The notes below the pieces were generated by a model. The model saw only the letters and a list, made by a program, of their open reading frames with translations. It did not search any database and was not told where the DNA came from. DNA of 64,000 nt, taken from contig NW_026527078.1 in NCBI RefSeq assembly GCF_027744825.2, positions 186,001 to 250,000 on the forward strand, given 5' to 3'. This DNA comes from Synchiropus splendidus (lineage: Eukaryota > Chordata > Actinopteri > Syngnathiformes > Callionymidae). The position numbers and the translations under genes are program-made. Shown one piece after another: positions 47,934-59,591 of this stretch; within the stretch, counting starts at the first letter, position 1; each line of letters begins with the position of its first letter.

Positions 47934-49437
47934 TTTCTAGTAGTTGGACATCAAATCTAAACTGTCTGAAGTGTTTTTCCAAAGTTATCAACACTTTTAT
48001 GTTTGGCGTTCCGAAACCCACCTTATCTCAGGCTGAAAAGCGTTTTTGTGCATTGTGCCATAACTTTTCAGGGAAGCTTCAGAACATGAAATTTTAACCT
48101 CCCACTATAGCAGAAAGGGTCTTTCTAGTAGGTGCACATCAAATCTAAGCTGTCTGAAGTGTTTTTCGAAAGTTATCAACACTTTTATGTTTGGCGTTCC
48201 GAAACCCATCTTATCTCAGGCTGAAAAGCGTTTTTGTGCATTGTGCCATAACTTTTCAGGGAAGCTTCAGAACATGAAATTTTAATCTCCCACTATAGCA
48301 GAACGGGTCTTTCTAGTAGTTGCACATCAAATCTAAACTGTCTGAAGTGTTTTTCCAAAGTTATCAACACTTTTATGTTTGGCGTTCCGAAACCCACCTT
48401 ATCTCAGGCTGAAAAGCGTTTTTGTGCATTGTGCCATAACTTTTCAGGAAAGCTTCAGAACATGAAATTTTAACCTCCCACTATAGCAGAAAGGGTCTTT
48501 CTAGTAGGTGCACATCAAATCTAAGCTGTCTGAAGTGTTTTTCGAAAGTTATCAACACTTTTATGTTTGGCGTTCCGAAACCCACCTTATCTCAGGCTGA
48601 AAAGCGTTTTTGTGCATTGTGCCATAACTTTTCAGGGAAGCTTCAGAACATGAAATTTTAACCTCCCACTATAGCAGAAAGGGTCTTTCTAGTAGGTGCA
48701 CATCAAATCTAAGCTCTCTGAAGTGTTTTTCGAAAGTTATCAACACTTTTATGTTTGGCGTTCCGAAACCCACCTTATCTCAGGCTGAAAAGCGTTTTTG
48801 TGCATTGTGCCATAACTTTTCAGGGAAGCTTCAGAACATGAAATTTTAACCTCCCACTATAGCAGAAAGGGTCTTTCTAGTAGTTGCACATCAAATCTAA
48901 ACTGTCTGAAGTGTTTTTCCAAAGTTATCAACACTTTTATGTTTGGCGTTCCGAAACCCACCTTATCTCAGGCTGAAAAGCGTTTTTGTGCATTGTGCCA
49001 TAACTTTTCAGGAAAGCTTCAGAACATGAAATTTTAACCTCCCACTATAGCAGAAAGGGTCTTTCTAGTAGTTGCACATCAAATCTAAACTGTCTGAAGT
49101 GTTTTTCCAAAGTTATCAACACTTTTATGTTTGGCGTTCCGAAACCCACCTTATCTCAGGCTGAAAAGCGTTTTTGTGCATTGTGCCATAACTTTTCAGG
49201 GAAGCTTCAGAACATGAAATTTTAACCTCCCACTATAGCAGAAAGGGTCTTTCTAGTAGTTGCACATCAAATCTAAACTGTCTGAAGTGTTTTTCCAAAG
49301 TTATTAACACTTTTATGTTTGGCGTTCCGAAACCCACCTTATCTCAGGCTGAAATGCGTTTTTGTGCATTGTGCCATAACTTTTCAGGGAAGCTTCAGAA
49401 CATGAAATTTTAACCTCCCACTATAGCAGAAAGGGTC
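47934..49437 (+). repeat. 8-monomer HOR II, copy 2 (1504 bp)
   Basis: Same order as copy 1, with gttggacatc near 47943, cccatctt near 48206, gaacggg at 48301, and private ttttaatctccc near 48281 and gaaatgcg near 49351. The offset is exactly 1504 bp. Confidence 0.95.
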
Positions 49438-49813
49438 TTTCTAGTAGTTGCACATCAAATCTAAACTGTCTGAAGTGTTTTTCCAAAGTTATTAACACTT
49501 TTATGTTTGGCGTTCCGAAACCCACCTTATCTCAGGCTGAAAAGCGTTTTTGTGCATTGTGCCATAACTTTTCAGGGAAGCTTCAGAACATGAAATTTTA
49601 ACCTCCCACTATAGCAGAAAGGGTCTTTCTAGTAGTTGCACATCAAATCTAAACTGTCTGAAGTGTTTTTCCAAAGTTATCAACACTTTTATGTTTGGCG
49701 TTCCGAAACCCATCTTATCTCAGGCTGAAAAGCGTTTTTACGCATTGTGCCATAACTTTTCAGGGAAGCTTCAGAACATGAAATTTTAACCTCCCACTAT
49801 AGCAGAAAGGGTC
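49438..49813 (+). repeat. Two-monomer junction (A, B)
   Basis: An A monomer and a B with cccatctt (about 49708) stand between the second 8-mer and the first 7-mer block. The cccatctt mark, otherwise on C monomers, here sits on a B body. That suggests local exchange. Confidence 0.78.
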
Positions 49814-51129
49814 TTTCTAGTAGGTGCACATCAAATCTAAGCTGTCTGAAGTGTTTTTCAAAAGTTATCAACACTTTTATGTTTGGCGTTCCGAAACCCA
49901 CCTCATCTCAGGCTGAAAAGCGTTTTTGTGCATTGTGCCATAACTTTTCAGGGAAGCTTCAGAACATGAAATTTTAACCTCCCACTATAGCAGAAAGGGT
50001 CTTTCTAGTAGTTGCACATCAAATCTAAACTGTCTGAACTGTTTTTCCAAAGTTATTAACACTTTTATGTTTGGCGTTCCGAAACCCACCTTATCTCAGG
50101 CTGAAAAGCGTTTTTACGCATTGTGCCAAAACTTTTCAGGGAAGCTTCAGAACATGAAATTTTAACCTCCCACTATAGCAGAAAGGGTCTTTCTAGTAGT
50201 TGCACATCAAATCTAAACTGTCTGAAGTGTTTTTCCAAAGTTATCAACACTTTTATGTTTGGCGTTCCGAAACCCACCTTATCTCAGGCTGAAAAGCGTT
50301 TTTACGCATTGTGCCATAACTTTTCAGGGAAGCTTCAGAACATGAACTTTTAACCTCCCACTATAGCAGAAAGGGTCTTTCTAGTAGGTGCACATCAAAT
50401 CTAAGCTGTCTGAAGTGTTTTTCGAAAGTTATCAACACTTTTATGTTTGGCGTTCCGAAACCCACCTTATCTCAGGCTGAAAAGCGTTTTTGTGCATTGT
50501 GCCATAACTTTTCAGGGAAGCTTCAGAACATGAAATTTTAACCTCCCACTATAGCAGAAAGGGTCTTTCTACTAGTTGCACATCAAATCAAAGCTGTCTG
50601 AAGTGTTTTTCAAAAGTTATCAACACTTTTATGTTTGGCGTTCCGAAACCCACCTTATCTCAGGCTGAAAAGCGTTTTTGTGCATTGTGCCATAACTTTT
50701 CAGGAAAGCTTCAGAACATGAAATTTTAACCTCCCACTATAGCAGAAAGGGTCTTTCTAGTAGTTGCACATCAAATCTAAACTGTCTGAAGTGTTTTTCC
50801 AAAGTTATTAACACTTTTATGTTTGGCGTTCCGAAACCCACCTTATCTCAGGCTGAAAAGCGTTTTTGTGCATTGTGCCATAACTTTTCAGGGAAGCTTC
50901 AGAACATGAAATTTTAACCTCCCACTATAGCAGAAAGGGTCTTTCTAGTAGTTGCACATCAAATCTAAACTGTCTGAAGTGTTTTTCCAAAGTTATTAAC
51001 ACTTTTATGTTTGGCGTTCCGAAACCCACCTTATCTCAGGCTGAAAAGCGTTTTTGTGCATTGTGCCATAACTTTTCAGGGAAGCTTCAGAACATGAAAT
51101 TTTAACCTCCCACTATAGCAGAAAGGGTC
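49814..51129 (+). repeat. 7-monomer HOR I, copy 1 (1316 bp)
   Basis: The order is a gtagg/ctaagctg/caaaag monomer with cacctcatctc (49898), then a B-like monomer with ctgaactg, B with atgaacttttaac, C, D with ctactagttg and atcaaagctg, A, A. The first five recur 1316 bp (7 x 188) downstream. A private gtgccaaaac lies near 50123. Confidence 0.93.
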
Positions 51130-52069
51130 TTTCTAGTAGGTGCACATCAAATCTAAGCTGTCTGAAGTGTTTTTCAAAAGTTATCAACACTTTTATGTTT
51201 GGCGTTCCGAAACCCACCTCATCTCAGGCTGAAAAGCGTTTTTGTGCATTGTGCCATAACTTTTCAGGGAAGCTTCAGAACATGAAATTTTAACCTCCCA
51301 CTATAGCAGAAAGGGTCTTTCTAGTAGTTGCACATCAAATCTAAACTGTCTGAACTGTTTTTCCAAAGTTATTAACACTTTTATGTTTGGCGTTCCGAAA
51401 CCCACCTTATCTCAGGCTGAAAAGCGTTTTTACGCATTGTGCCATAACTTTTCAGGGAAGCTTCAGAACATGAAATTTTAACCTCCCACTATAGCAGAAA
51501 GGGTCTTTCTAGTAGTTGCACATCAAATCTAAACTGTCTGAAGTGTTTTTCCAAAGTTATCAACACTTTTATGTTTGGCGTTCCGAAACCCACCTTATCT
51601 CAGGCTGAAAAGCGTTTTTACGCATTGTGCCATAACTTTTCAGGGAAGCTTCAGAACATGAACTTTTAACCTCCCACTATAGCAGAAAGGGTCTTTCTAG
51701 TAGGTGCACATCAAATCTAAGCTGTCTGAAGTGTTTTTCGAAAGTTATCAACACTTTTATGTTTGGCGTTCCGAAACCCACCTTATCTCAGGCTGAAAAG
51801 CGTTTTTGTGCATTGTGCCATAACTTTTCAGGGAAGCTTCAGAACATGAAATTTTAACCTCCCACTATAGCAGAAAGGGTCTTTCTACTAGTTGCACATC
51901 AAATCAAAGCTGTCTGAAGTGTTTTTCAAAAGTTATCAACACTTTTATGTTTGGCGTTCCGAAACCCACCTTATCTCAGGCTGAAAAGCGTTTTTGTGCA
52001 TTGTGCCATAACTTTTCAGGAAAGCTTCAGAACATGAAATTTTAACCTCCCACTATAGCAGAAAGGGTC
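51130..52069 (+). repeat. 7-monomer HOR I, partial copy 2 (5 monomers)
   Basis: Five monomers match 49814-50753 at an offset of 1316 bp, including cacctcatctc (51214), ctgaactg, atgaacttttaac and ctactagttg (about 51885). The two A monomers that end copy 1 are not repeated; a different unit starts at 52070. Confidence 0.92.
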
Positions 52070-53386
52070 TTTCTAGTAGTTGCACATCAAATCTAAACTG
52101 TCTGAAGTGTTTTTCCAAAGTTATCAACACTTTTATGTTTGCCGTTCCGAAACCCACCTTATCTCAGGCTGAAAAGCGTTTTTACGCATTGTGCCATAAC
52201 TTTTCAGGGAAGCTTCAGAACATGAAATTTTAACCTCCCACGATAGCAGAAAGGGTCTTTCTAGTAGGTGCACATCAAATCTAAGCTCTCTGAAGTGTTT
52301 TTCGAAAGTTATCAACACTTTTATGTTTGGCGTTCCGAAACCCACCTTATCTCAGGCTGAAAAGCGTTTTTGTGCATTGTGCCATAACTTTTCAGGGAAG
52401 CTTCAGAACATGAAATTTTAACCTCCCACTATAGCAGAAAGGGTCTTTCTAGTACTTGCACATCAAATCTAAACTGTCTGAAGTGTTTTTCCAAAGTTAT
52501 TAACACTTTTATGTTTGGCGTTCCGAAACCCACCTTATCTCAGGCTGAAAAGCGTTTTTGTGCATTGTGCCATAACTTTTCAGGGAAGCTTCAGAACATG
52601 AAATTTTAACCTCCCACTATAGCAGAAAGGGTCTTTCTAGTAGTTGCACATCAAATCTAAACTGTCTGAAGTGTTTTTCCAAAGTTATCAACACTTTTAT
52701 GTTTGGCGTTCCGAAACCCACCTTATCTCAGGCTGAAAAGCGTTTTTGTGCATTGTGCCATAACTTTTCAGGGAAGCTTCAGAACATGAAATTTTAACCT
52801 CCCACTATAGCAGAAAGGGTCTTTCTAGTAGTTGCACATCAAATCTAAGCTGTCTGAAGTGTTTTTCAAAAGTTATCAACACTTTTATGTTTGGCGTTCC
52901 GAAACCCACCTTATCTCAGGCTGAAAAGCGTTTTTGTGCATTGTGCCATAACTTTTCAGGAAAGCTTCAGAACATGAAATTTTAACCTCCCACTATAGCA
53001 GAAAGGGTCTTTCTAGTAGTTGCACATCAAATCTAAACTGTCTGAAGTGTTTTTCCAAAGTTATCAACACTTTTTATGTTTGGCGTTCCGAAACCCACCT
53101 TATCTCAGGCTGAAAAGCGTTTTTACGCATTGTGCCATAACTTTTCAGGGAAGCTTCAGAACATGAAATTTTAACCTCCCACTATAGCAGAAAGGGTCTT
53201 TCTAGTAGGTGCACATCAAATCTAAGCTGTCTGAAGTGTTTTTCAAAAGTTATCAACACTTTTATGTTTGGCGTTCCGAAACCCACCTTATTTCAGGCTG
53301 AAAAGCGTTTTTGTGCATTGTGCCATAACTTTTCAGGGAAGCTTCAGAACATGAAATTTTAACCTCCCACTATAGCAGAAAGGGTC
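52070..53386 (+). repeat. 7-monomer HOR II, copy 1 (1317 bp)
   Basis: The order is B(tttgccgttcc, ending cccacgatagc), C', A(private tagtacttgc), F, D(caggaaagc), B(189 bp, cactttttatg) and gtagg/caaaag with a private ccttatttc. The 189-bp B makes the unit 1317 bp. Confidence 0.95.
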
Positions 53387-54703
53387 TTTCTAGTAGTTGC
53401 ACATCAAATCTAAACTGTCTGAAGTGTTTTTCCAAAGTTATCAACACTTTTATGTTTGCCGTTCCGAAACCCACCTTATCTCAGGCTGAAAAGCGTTTTT
53501 ACGCATTGTGCCATAACTTTTCAGGGAAGCTTCAGAACATGAAATTTTAACCTCCCACGATAGCAGAAAGGGTCTTTCTAGTAGGTGCACATCAAATCTA
53601 AGCTCTCTGAAGTGTTTTTCGAAAGTTATCAACACTTTTATGTTTGGCGTTCCGAAACCCACCTTATCTCAGGCTGAAAAGCGTTTTTGTGCATTGTGCC
53701 ATAACTTTTCAGGGAAGCTTCAGAACATGAAATTTTAACCTCCCACTATAGCAGAAAGGGTCTTTCTAGTAGTTGCACATCAAATCTAAACTGTCTGAAG
53801 TGTTTTTCCAAAGTTATTAACACTTTTATGTTTGGCGTTCCGAAACCCACCTTATCTCAGGCTGAAAAGCGTTTTTGTGCATTGTGCCATAACTTTTCAG
53901 GGAAGCTTCAGAACATGAAATTTTAACCTCCCACTATAGCAGAAAGGGTCTTTCTAGTAGTTGCACATCAAATCTAAACTGTCTGAAGTGTTTTTCCAAA
54001 GTTATCAACACTTTTATGTTTGGCGTTCCGAAACCCACCTTATCTCAGGCTGAAAAGCGTTTTTGTGCATTGTGCCATAACTTTTCAGGGAAGCTTCAGA
54101 ACATGAAATTTTAACCTCCCACTATAGCAGAAAGGGTCTTTCTAGTAGTTGCACATCAAATCTAAGCTGTCTGAAGTGTTTTTCAAAAGTTATCAACACT
54201 TTTATGTTTGGCGTTCCGAAACCCACCTTATCTCAGGCTGAAAAGCGTTTTTGTGCATTGTGCCATAACTTTTCAGGAAAGCTTCAGAACATGAAATTTT
54301 AACCTCCCACTATAGCAGAAAGGGTCTTTCTAGTAGTTGCACATCAAATCTAAACTGTCTGAAGTGTTTTTCCAAAGTTATCAACACTTTTTATGTTTGG
54401 CGTTCCGAAACCCACCTTATCTCAGGCTGAAAAGCGTTTTTACGCATTGTGCCATAACTTTTCAGGGAAGCTTCAGAACATGAAATTTTAACCTCCCACT
54501 ATAGCAGAAAGGGTCTTTCTAGTAGGTGCACATCAAATCTAAGCTGTCTGAAGTGTTTTTCAAAAGTTATCAACACTTTTATGTTTGGCGTTCCGAAACC
54601 CACCTTATCTCAGGCTGAAAAGCGTTTTTACGCATTGTGCCATAACTTTTCAGGGAAGCTTCAGAACATGAAATTTTAACCTCCCACTATAGCAGAAAGG
54701 GTC
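53387..54703 (+). repeat. 7-monomer HOR II, copy 2 (1317 bp)
   Basis: Marks recur at 1317 bp: gccgttcc at 53458, cacgatagc near 53556, and cactttttatg in 54327-54515. The last monomer has tacgc here against tgtgc in copy 1, so the final monomers differ by conversion or a breakpoint. Confidence 0.95.
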
Positions 54704-55455
54704 TTTCTAGTAGGTGCACATCAAATCTAAGCTGTCTGAAGTGTTTTTCGATAGTTATCAACACTTTTATGTTTGGCGTTCCGAAACCCACCTTATCTCA
54801 GGCTGAAAAGCGTTTTTGTGCATTGTGCCATAACTTTTCAGGGAAGCTTCAGAACATGAAATTTTAACCTCCCACTATAGCAGAAAGGGTCTTTCTAGTA
54901 GTTGCACATCAAATCTAAGCTGTCTGAAGTGTTTTTCCAAAGTTATCAACACTTTTATGTTTGGCGTTCCGAAACCCACCTTATCTCAGGCAGAAAAGCG
55001 TTTTTGTGCATTGTGCCATAACTTTTCAGGGAAGCTTCAGAACATGAAATTTTAACCTCCCACTATAGCAGAAAGGGTCTTTCTAGTAGTTGCACATCAA
55101 ATCTAAACTGTCTGAAGTGTTTTTCCAAAGTTATTAACACTTTTATGTTTGGCGTTCCGAAACCCACCTTATCTCAGGCTGAAAAGCGTTTTTGTGCATT
55201 GTGCCATTACTTTTCAGGGAAGCTTCAGAACATGAAATTTTAACCTCCCACTATAGCAGAAAGGGTCTTTCTAGTAGTTGCACATCAAATCTAAACTGTC
55301 TGAAGTGTTTTTCCAAAGTTATCAACACTTTTATGTTTGGCGTTCCGAAACCCACCTTATCTCAGGCTGAAAAGCGTTTTTACGCATTGTGCCATAACTT
55401 TTCAGGGAAGCTTCAGAACATGAAATTTTAACCTCCCACTATAGCAGAAAGGGTC
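54704..55455 (+). repeat. Four-monomer junction
   Basis: The order is C with a private tcgatag, a ctaagctg/ccaaag monomer with caggcagaaaagcg (54988), A with ccattac (about 55204), and B. The caggcag mark recurs 564 bp (3 x 188) later at 55552, and again at 56868 inside the next 7-mer. Confidence 0.84.
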
Positions 55456-56771
55456 TTTCTAGTAGTTGCACATCAAATCTAAGCTGTCGGAAGTGTTTTT
55501 CCAAAGTTATCAACACTTTTATGTTTGGCGTTCCGAAGCCCACCTTATCTCAGGCAGAAAAGCGTTTTTGTGCATTGTGCCATAACTTTTCAGGGAAGCT
55601 TCAGAACATGAAATTTTAACCTCCCACTATAGCAGAAAGGGTCTTTCTAGTAGTTGCACATCAAATCTAAACTGTCTGAAGTGTTTTTCCAAAGTTATCA
55701 ACACTTTTATGTTTGGCGTTCCGAAACCCACCTTATCTCAGGCTGAAAAGCGTTTTTACGCATTGTGCCATAACTTTTCAGGGAAGCTTCAGAACATGAA
55801 ATTTTAACCTCCCACTATAGCAGAAAGGGTCTTTCTAGTAGTTGCACATCAAATCTAAGCTGTCTGAAGTGTTTTTCGAAAGTTATCAACACTTTTATGT
55901 TTGGCGTTCCGAAACCCACCTTATCTCAGGCTGAAAAGCGTTTTTGTGCATTGTGCCATAACTTTTCAGGGAAGCTTCAGAACATGAAATTTTAACCTCC
56001 CACTATAGCAGAAAGGGTCTTTCTAGTAGTTGCACATCAAATCTAAACTGTCTCAAGTGTTTTTCCAAAGTTATCAACACTTTTATGTTTGGCGTTCCGA
56101 AACCCACCTTATCTCAGGCTGAAAAGCGTTTTTACGCATTGTGCCATAACTTTTCAGGGAAGCTTCAGAACATGAAATTTTAACCTCCCACTATAGCAGA
56201 AAGGGTCTTTCTAGTAGGTGCACATCAAATCTATGCTCTCTGAAGTGTTTTTCGAAAGTTATCAACACTTTTATGTTTGGCGTTCCGAAACCCACCTTAT
56301 CTCAGGCTGAAAAGCGTTTTTGTGCATTGTGCCATAACTTTTCAGGGAAGCTTCAGAACATGAAATTTTAACCTCCCACTATAGCAGAAAGGGTCTTTCT
56401 AGTAGTTGCACATCAAATCTAAACTGTCTGAAGTGTTTTTCCAAAGTTATTAACATTTTTATGTTTGGCGTTCCGAAACCCACCTTATCTCAGGCTGAAA
56501 AGCGTTTTTGTGCATTGTGCCATAACTTTTCAGGGAAGCTTCAGAACATGAAATTTTAACCTCCCACTATAGCAGAAAGGGTCTTTCTAGTAGTTGCACA
56601 TCAAATCTAAACTGTCTGAAGTGTTTTTCCAAAGTTATCAACACTTTTATGTTTGGCGTTCCGAAACCCACCTTATCTCAGGCTGAAAAGCGTTTTTGTG
56701 CATTGTGCCATAACTTTTCAGGGAAGCTTCAGAACATGAAATTTTAACCTCCCACTATAGCAGAAAGGGTC
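55456..56771 (+). repeat. 7-monomer HOR III, copy 1 (1316 bp)
   Basis: The order is ctaagctg/ccaaag(caggcag, private ctgtcggaag and gaagccc), B, gtagt-C hybrid, B(ctgtctcaagtg), C'(ctatgctctc), A(aacatttttatg), F. Six of the seven match copy 2 at the marks. The first monomer differs at ccaaag/caaaag. Confidence 0.94.
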
Positions 56772-58087
56772 TTTCTAGTAGTTGCACATCAAATCTAAGC
56801 TGTCTGAAGTGTTTTTCAAAAGTTATCAACACTTTTATGTTTGGCGTTCCGAAACCCACCTTATCTCAGGCAGAAAAGCGTTTTTGTGCATTGTGCCATA
56901 ACTTTTCAGGGAAGCTTCAGAACATGAAATTTTAACCTCCCACTATAGCAGAAAGGGTCTTTCTAGTAGTTGCACATCAAATCTAAACTGTCTGAAGTGT
57001 TTTTCCAAAGTTATCAACACTTTTATGTTTGGCGTTCCGAAACCCACCTTATCTCAGGCTGAAAAGCGTTTTTACGCATTGTGCCATAACTTTTCAGGGA
57101 AGCTTCAGAACATGAAATTTTAACCTCCCACTATAGCAGAAAGGGTCTTTCTAGTAGTTGCACATCAAATCTAAGCTGTCTGAAGTGTTTTTCGAAAGTT
57201 ATCAACACTTTTATGTTTGGCGTTCCGAAACCCACCTTATCTCAGGCTGAAAAGCGTTTTTGTGCATTGTGCCATAACTTTTCAGGGAAGCTTCAGAACA
57301 TGAAATTTTAACCTCCCACTATAGCAGAAAGGGTCTTTCTAGTAGTTGCACATCAAATCTAAACTGTCTCAAGTGTTTTTCCAAAGTTATCAACACTTTT
57401 ATGTTTGGCGTTCCGAAACCCACCTTATCTCAGGCTGAAAAGCGTTTTTACGCATTGTGCCATAACTTTTCAGGGAAGCTTCAGAACATGAAATTTTAAC
57501 CTCCCACTATAGCAGAAAGGGTCTTTCTAGTAGGTGCACATCAAATCTATGCTCTCTGAAGTGTTTTTCGAAAGTTATCAACACTTTTATGTTTGGCGTT
57601 CCGAAACCCACCTTATCTCAGGCTGAAAAGCGTTTTTGTGCATTGTGCCATAACTTTTCAGGGAAGCTTCAGAACATGAAATTTTAACCTCCCACTATAG
57701 CAGAAAGGGTCTTTCTAGTAGTTGCACATCAAATCTAAACTGTCTGAAGTGTTTTTCCAAAGTTATTAACATTTTTATGTTTGGCGTTCCGAAACCCACC
57801 TTATCTCAGGCTGAAAAGCGTTTTTGTGCATTGTGCCATAACTTTTCAGGGAAGCTTCAGAACATGAAATTTTAACCTCCCACTATAGCAGAAAGGGTCT
57901 TTCTAGTAGTTGCACATCAAATCTAAACTGTCTGAAGTGTTTTTCCAAAGTTATCAACACTTTTATGTTTGGCGTTCCGAAACCCACCTTATCTCAGGCT
58001 GAAAAGCGTTTTTGTGCATTGTGCCATAACTTTTCAGGGAAGCTTCAGAACATGAAATTTTAACCTCCCACTATAGCAGAAAGGGTC
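56772..58087 (+). repeat. 7-monomer HOR III, copy 2 (1316 bp)
   Basis: ctgtctcaag (57365), ctatgctctc (57547) and aacattttta (about 57769) each lie 1316 bp from copy 1. The block is also the left half of a larger repeat offset by 2820 bp, because the same marks return near 60185 and 60589. Confidence 0.94.
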
Positions 58088-59591
58088 TTTCTAGTAGTTG
58101 CACATCAAATCTAAGCTGTCTGAAGTGTTTTTCAAAAGTTATCAACACTTTTATGTTTGGCGTTCCGAAACCCACCTTATCTCAGGCTGAAAAGCGTTTT
58201 TGTGCATTGTGCCATAACTTTTCAGGAAAGCTTCAGAACATGAAATTTTAACCTCCCACTATAGCAGAAAGGGTCTTTCTAGTAGTTGCACATCAAATCT
58301 AAACTGTCTGAAGTGTTTTTCCAAAGTTATCAACACTTTTATGTTTGGCGTTCCGAAACCCACCTTATCTCAGGCTGAAAAGCGTTTTTACGCATTGTGC
58401 CATAACTTTTCAGGGAAGCTTCAGAACATGAAATTTTAACCTCCCACTATAGCAGAAAGGGTCTTTCTAGTAGGTGCACATCAAATCTAAGCTCTCTGAA
58501 GTGTTTTTCGAAAGTTATCAACACTTTTATGTTTGGCGTTCCGAAACCCACCTTATCTCAGGCTGAAAAGCGTTTTTGTGCATTGTGCCATAACTTTTCA
58601 GGGAAGCTTCAGAACATGAAATTTTAACCTCCCACTATAGCAGAAGGGGTCTTTCTAGTAGTTGCACATCAAATCTAAACTGTCTGAAGTGTTTTTCCAA
58701 AGTTATCAACACTTTTATGTTTGGCGTTCCGAAACCCACCTTATCTCAGGCTGAAAAGCGTTTTTACGCATTGTGCCATAACTTTTCAGGGAAGCTTCAG
58801 AACATGAAATTTTAACCTCCCACTATAGCAGAAAGGGTCTTTCTAGTAGGTGCACATCAAATCTAAGCTGTCTGAAGTGTTTTTCGAAAGTTATCAACAC
58901 TTTTATGTTTGGCGTTCCGAAACCCACCTTATCTCAGGCTGAAAAGCGTTTTTGTGCATTGTGCCATAACTTTTCAGGGAAGCTTCAGAACATGAAATTT
59001 TAACCTCCCACTATAGCAGAAAGGGTCTTTCTAGTAGTTGCACATCAAATCTAAGCTGTCTGAAGTGTTTTTCCAAAGTTATCAACACTTTTATGTTTGG
59101 CGTTCCGAAACCCACCTTATCTCAGGCTGAAAAGCGTTTTTGTGCATTGTGCCATAACTTTTCAGGGAAGCTTCAGAACATGAAATTTTAACCTCCCACT
59201 ATAGCAGAAAGGGTCTTTCTAGTAGTTGCACATCAAATCTAAACTGTCTGAAGTGTTTTTCCAAAGTTATTAACACTTTTATGTTTGGCGTTCCGAAACC
59301 CACCTTATCTCAGGCTGAAAAGCGTTTTTGTGCATTGTGCCATAACTTTTCAGGGAAGCTTCAGAACATGAAATTTTAACCTCCCACTATAGCAGAAAGG
59401 GTCTTTCTAGTAGTTGCACATCAAATCTAAACTGTCTGAAGTGTTTTTCCAAAGTTGTCAACACTTTTATGTTTGGCGTTCCGAAACCCACCTTATCTCA
59501 GGCTGAAAAGCGTTTTTACGCATTGTGCCATAACTTTTCAGGGAAGCTTCAGAACATGAAATTTTAACCTCCCACTATAGCAGAAAGGGTC
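58088..59591 (+). repeat. Eight monomers between the two ten-monomer copies
   Basis: The order is D(caggaaagc), B, C', B, C, ctaagctg/ccaaag, A, B(private agttgtcaac). The first three belong to the ten-monomer match with 60908-61471. The other five (58652-59591) are not seen repeated. A private agaaggggtc lies near 58641. Confidence 0.82.

Noticed and set aside
52133..52345. Two identical 70-codon open frames on the minus strand (also 53450-53662)
   Set aside because: Both come from the cacgatagc change, which turns a TAG stop into TCG on the minus strand. They are identical because the monomer pair was duplicated in the 1317-bp HOR. There is no sign of coding constraint.
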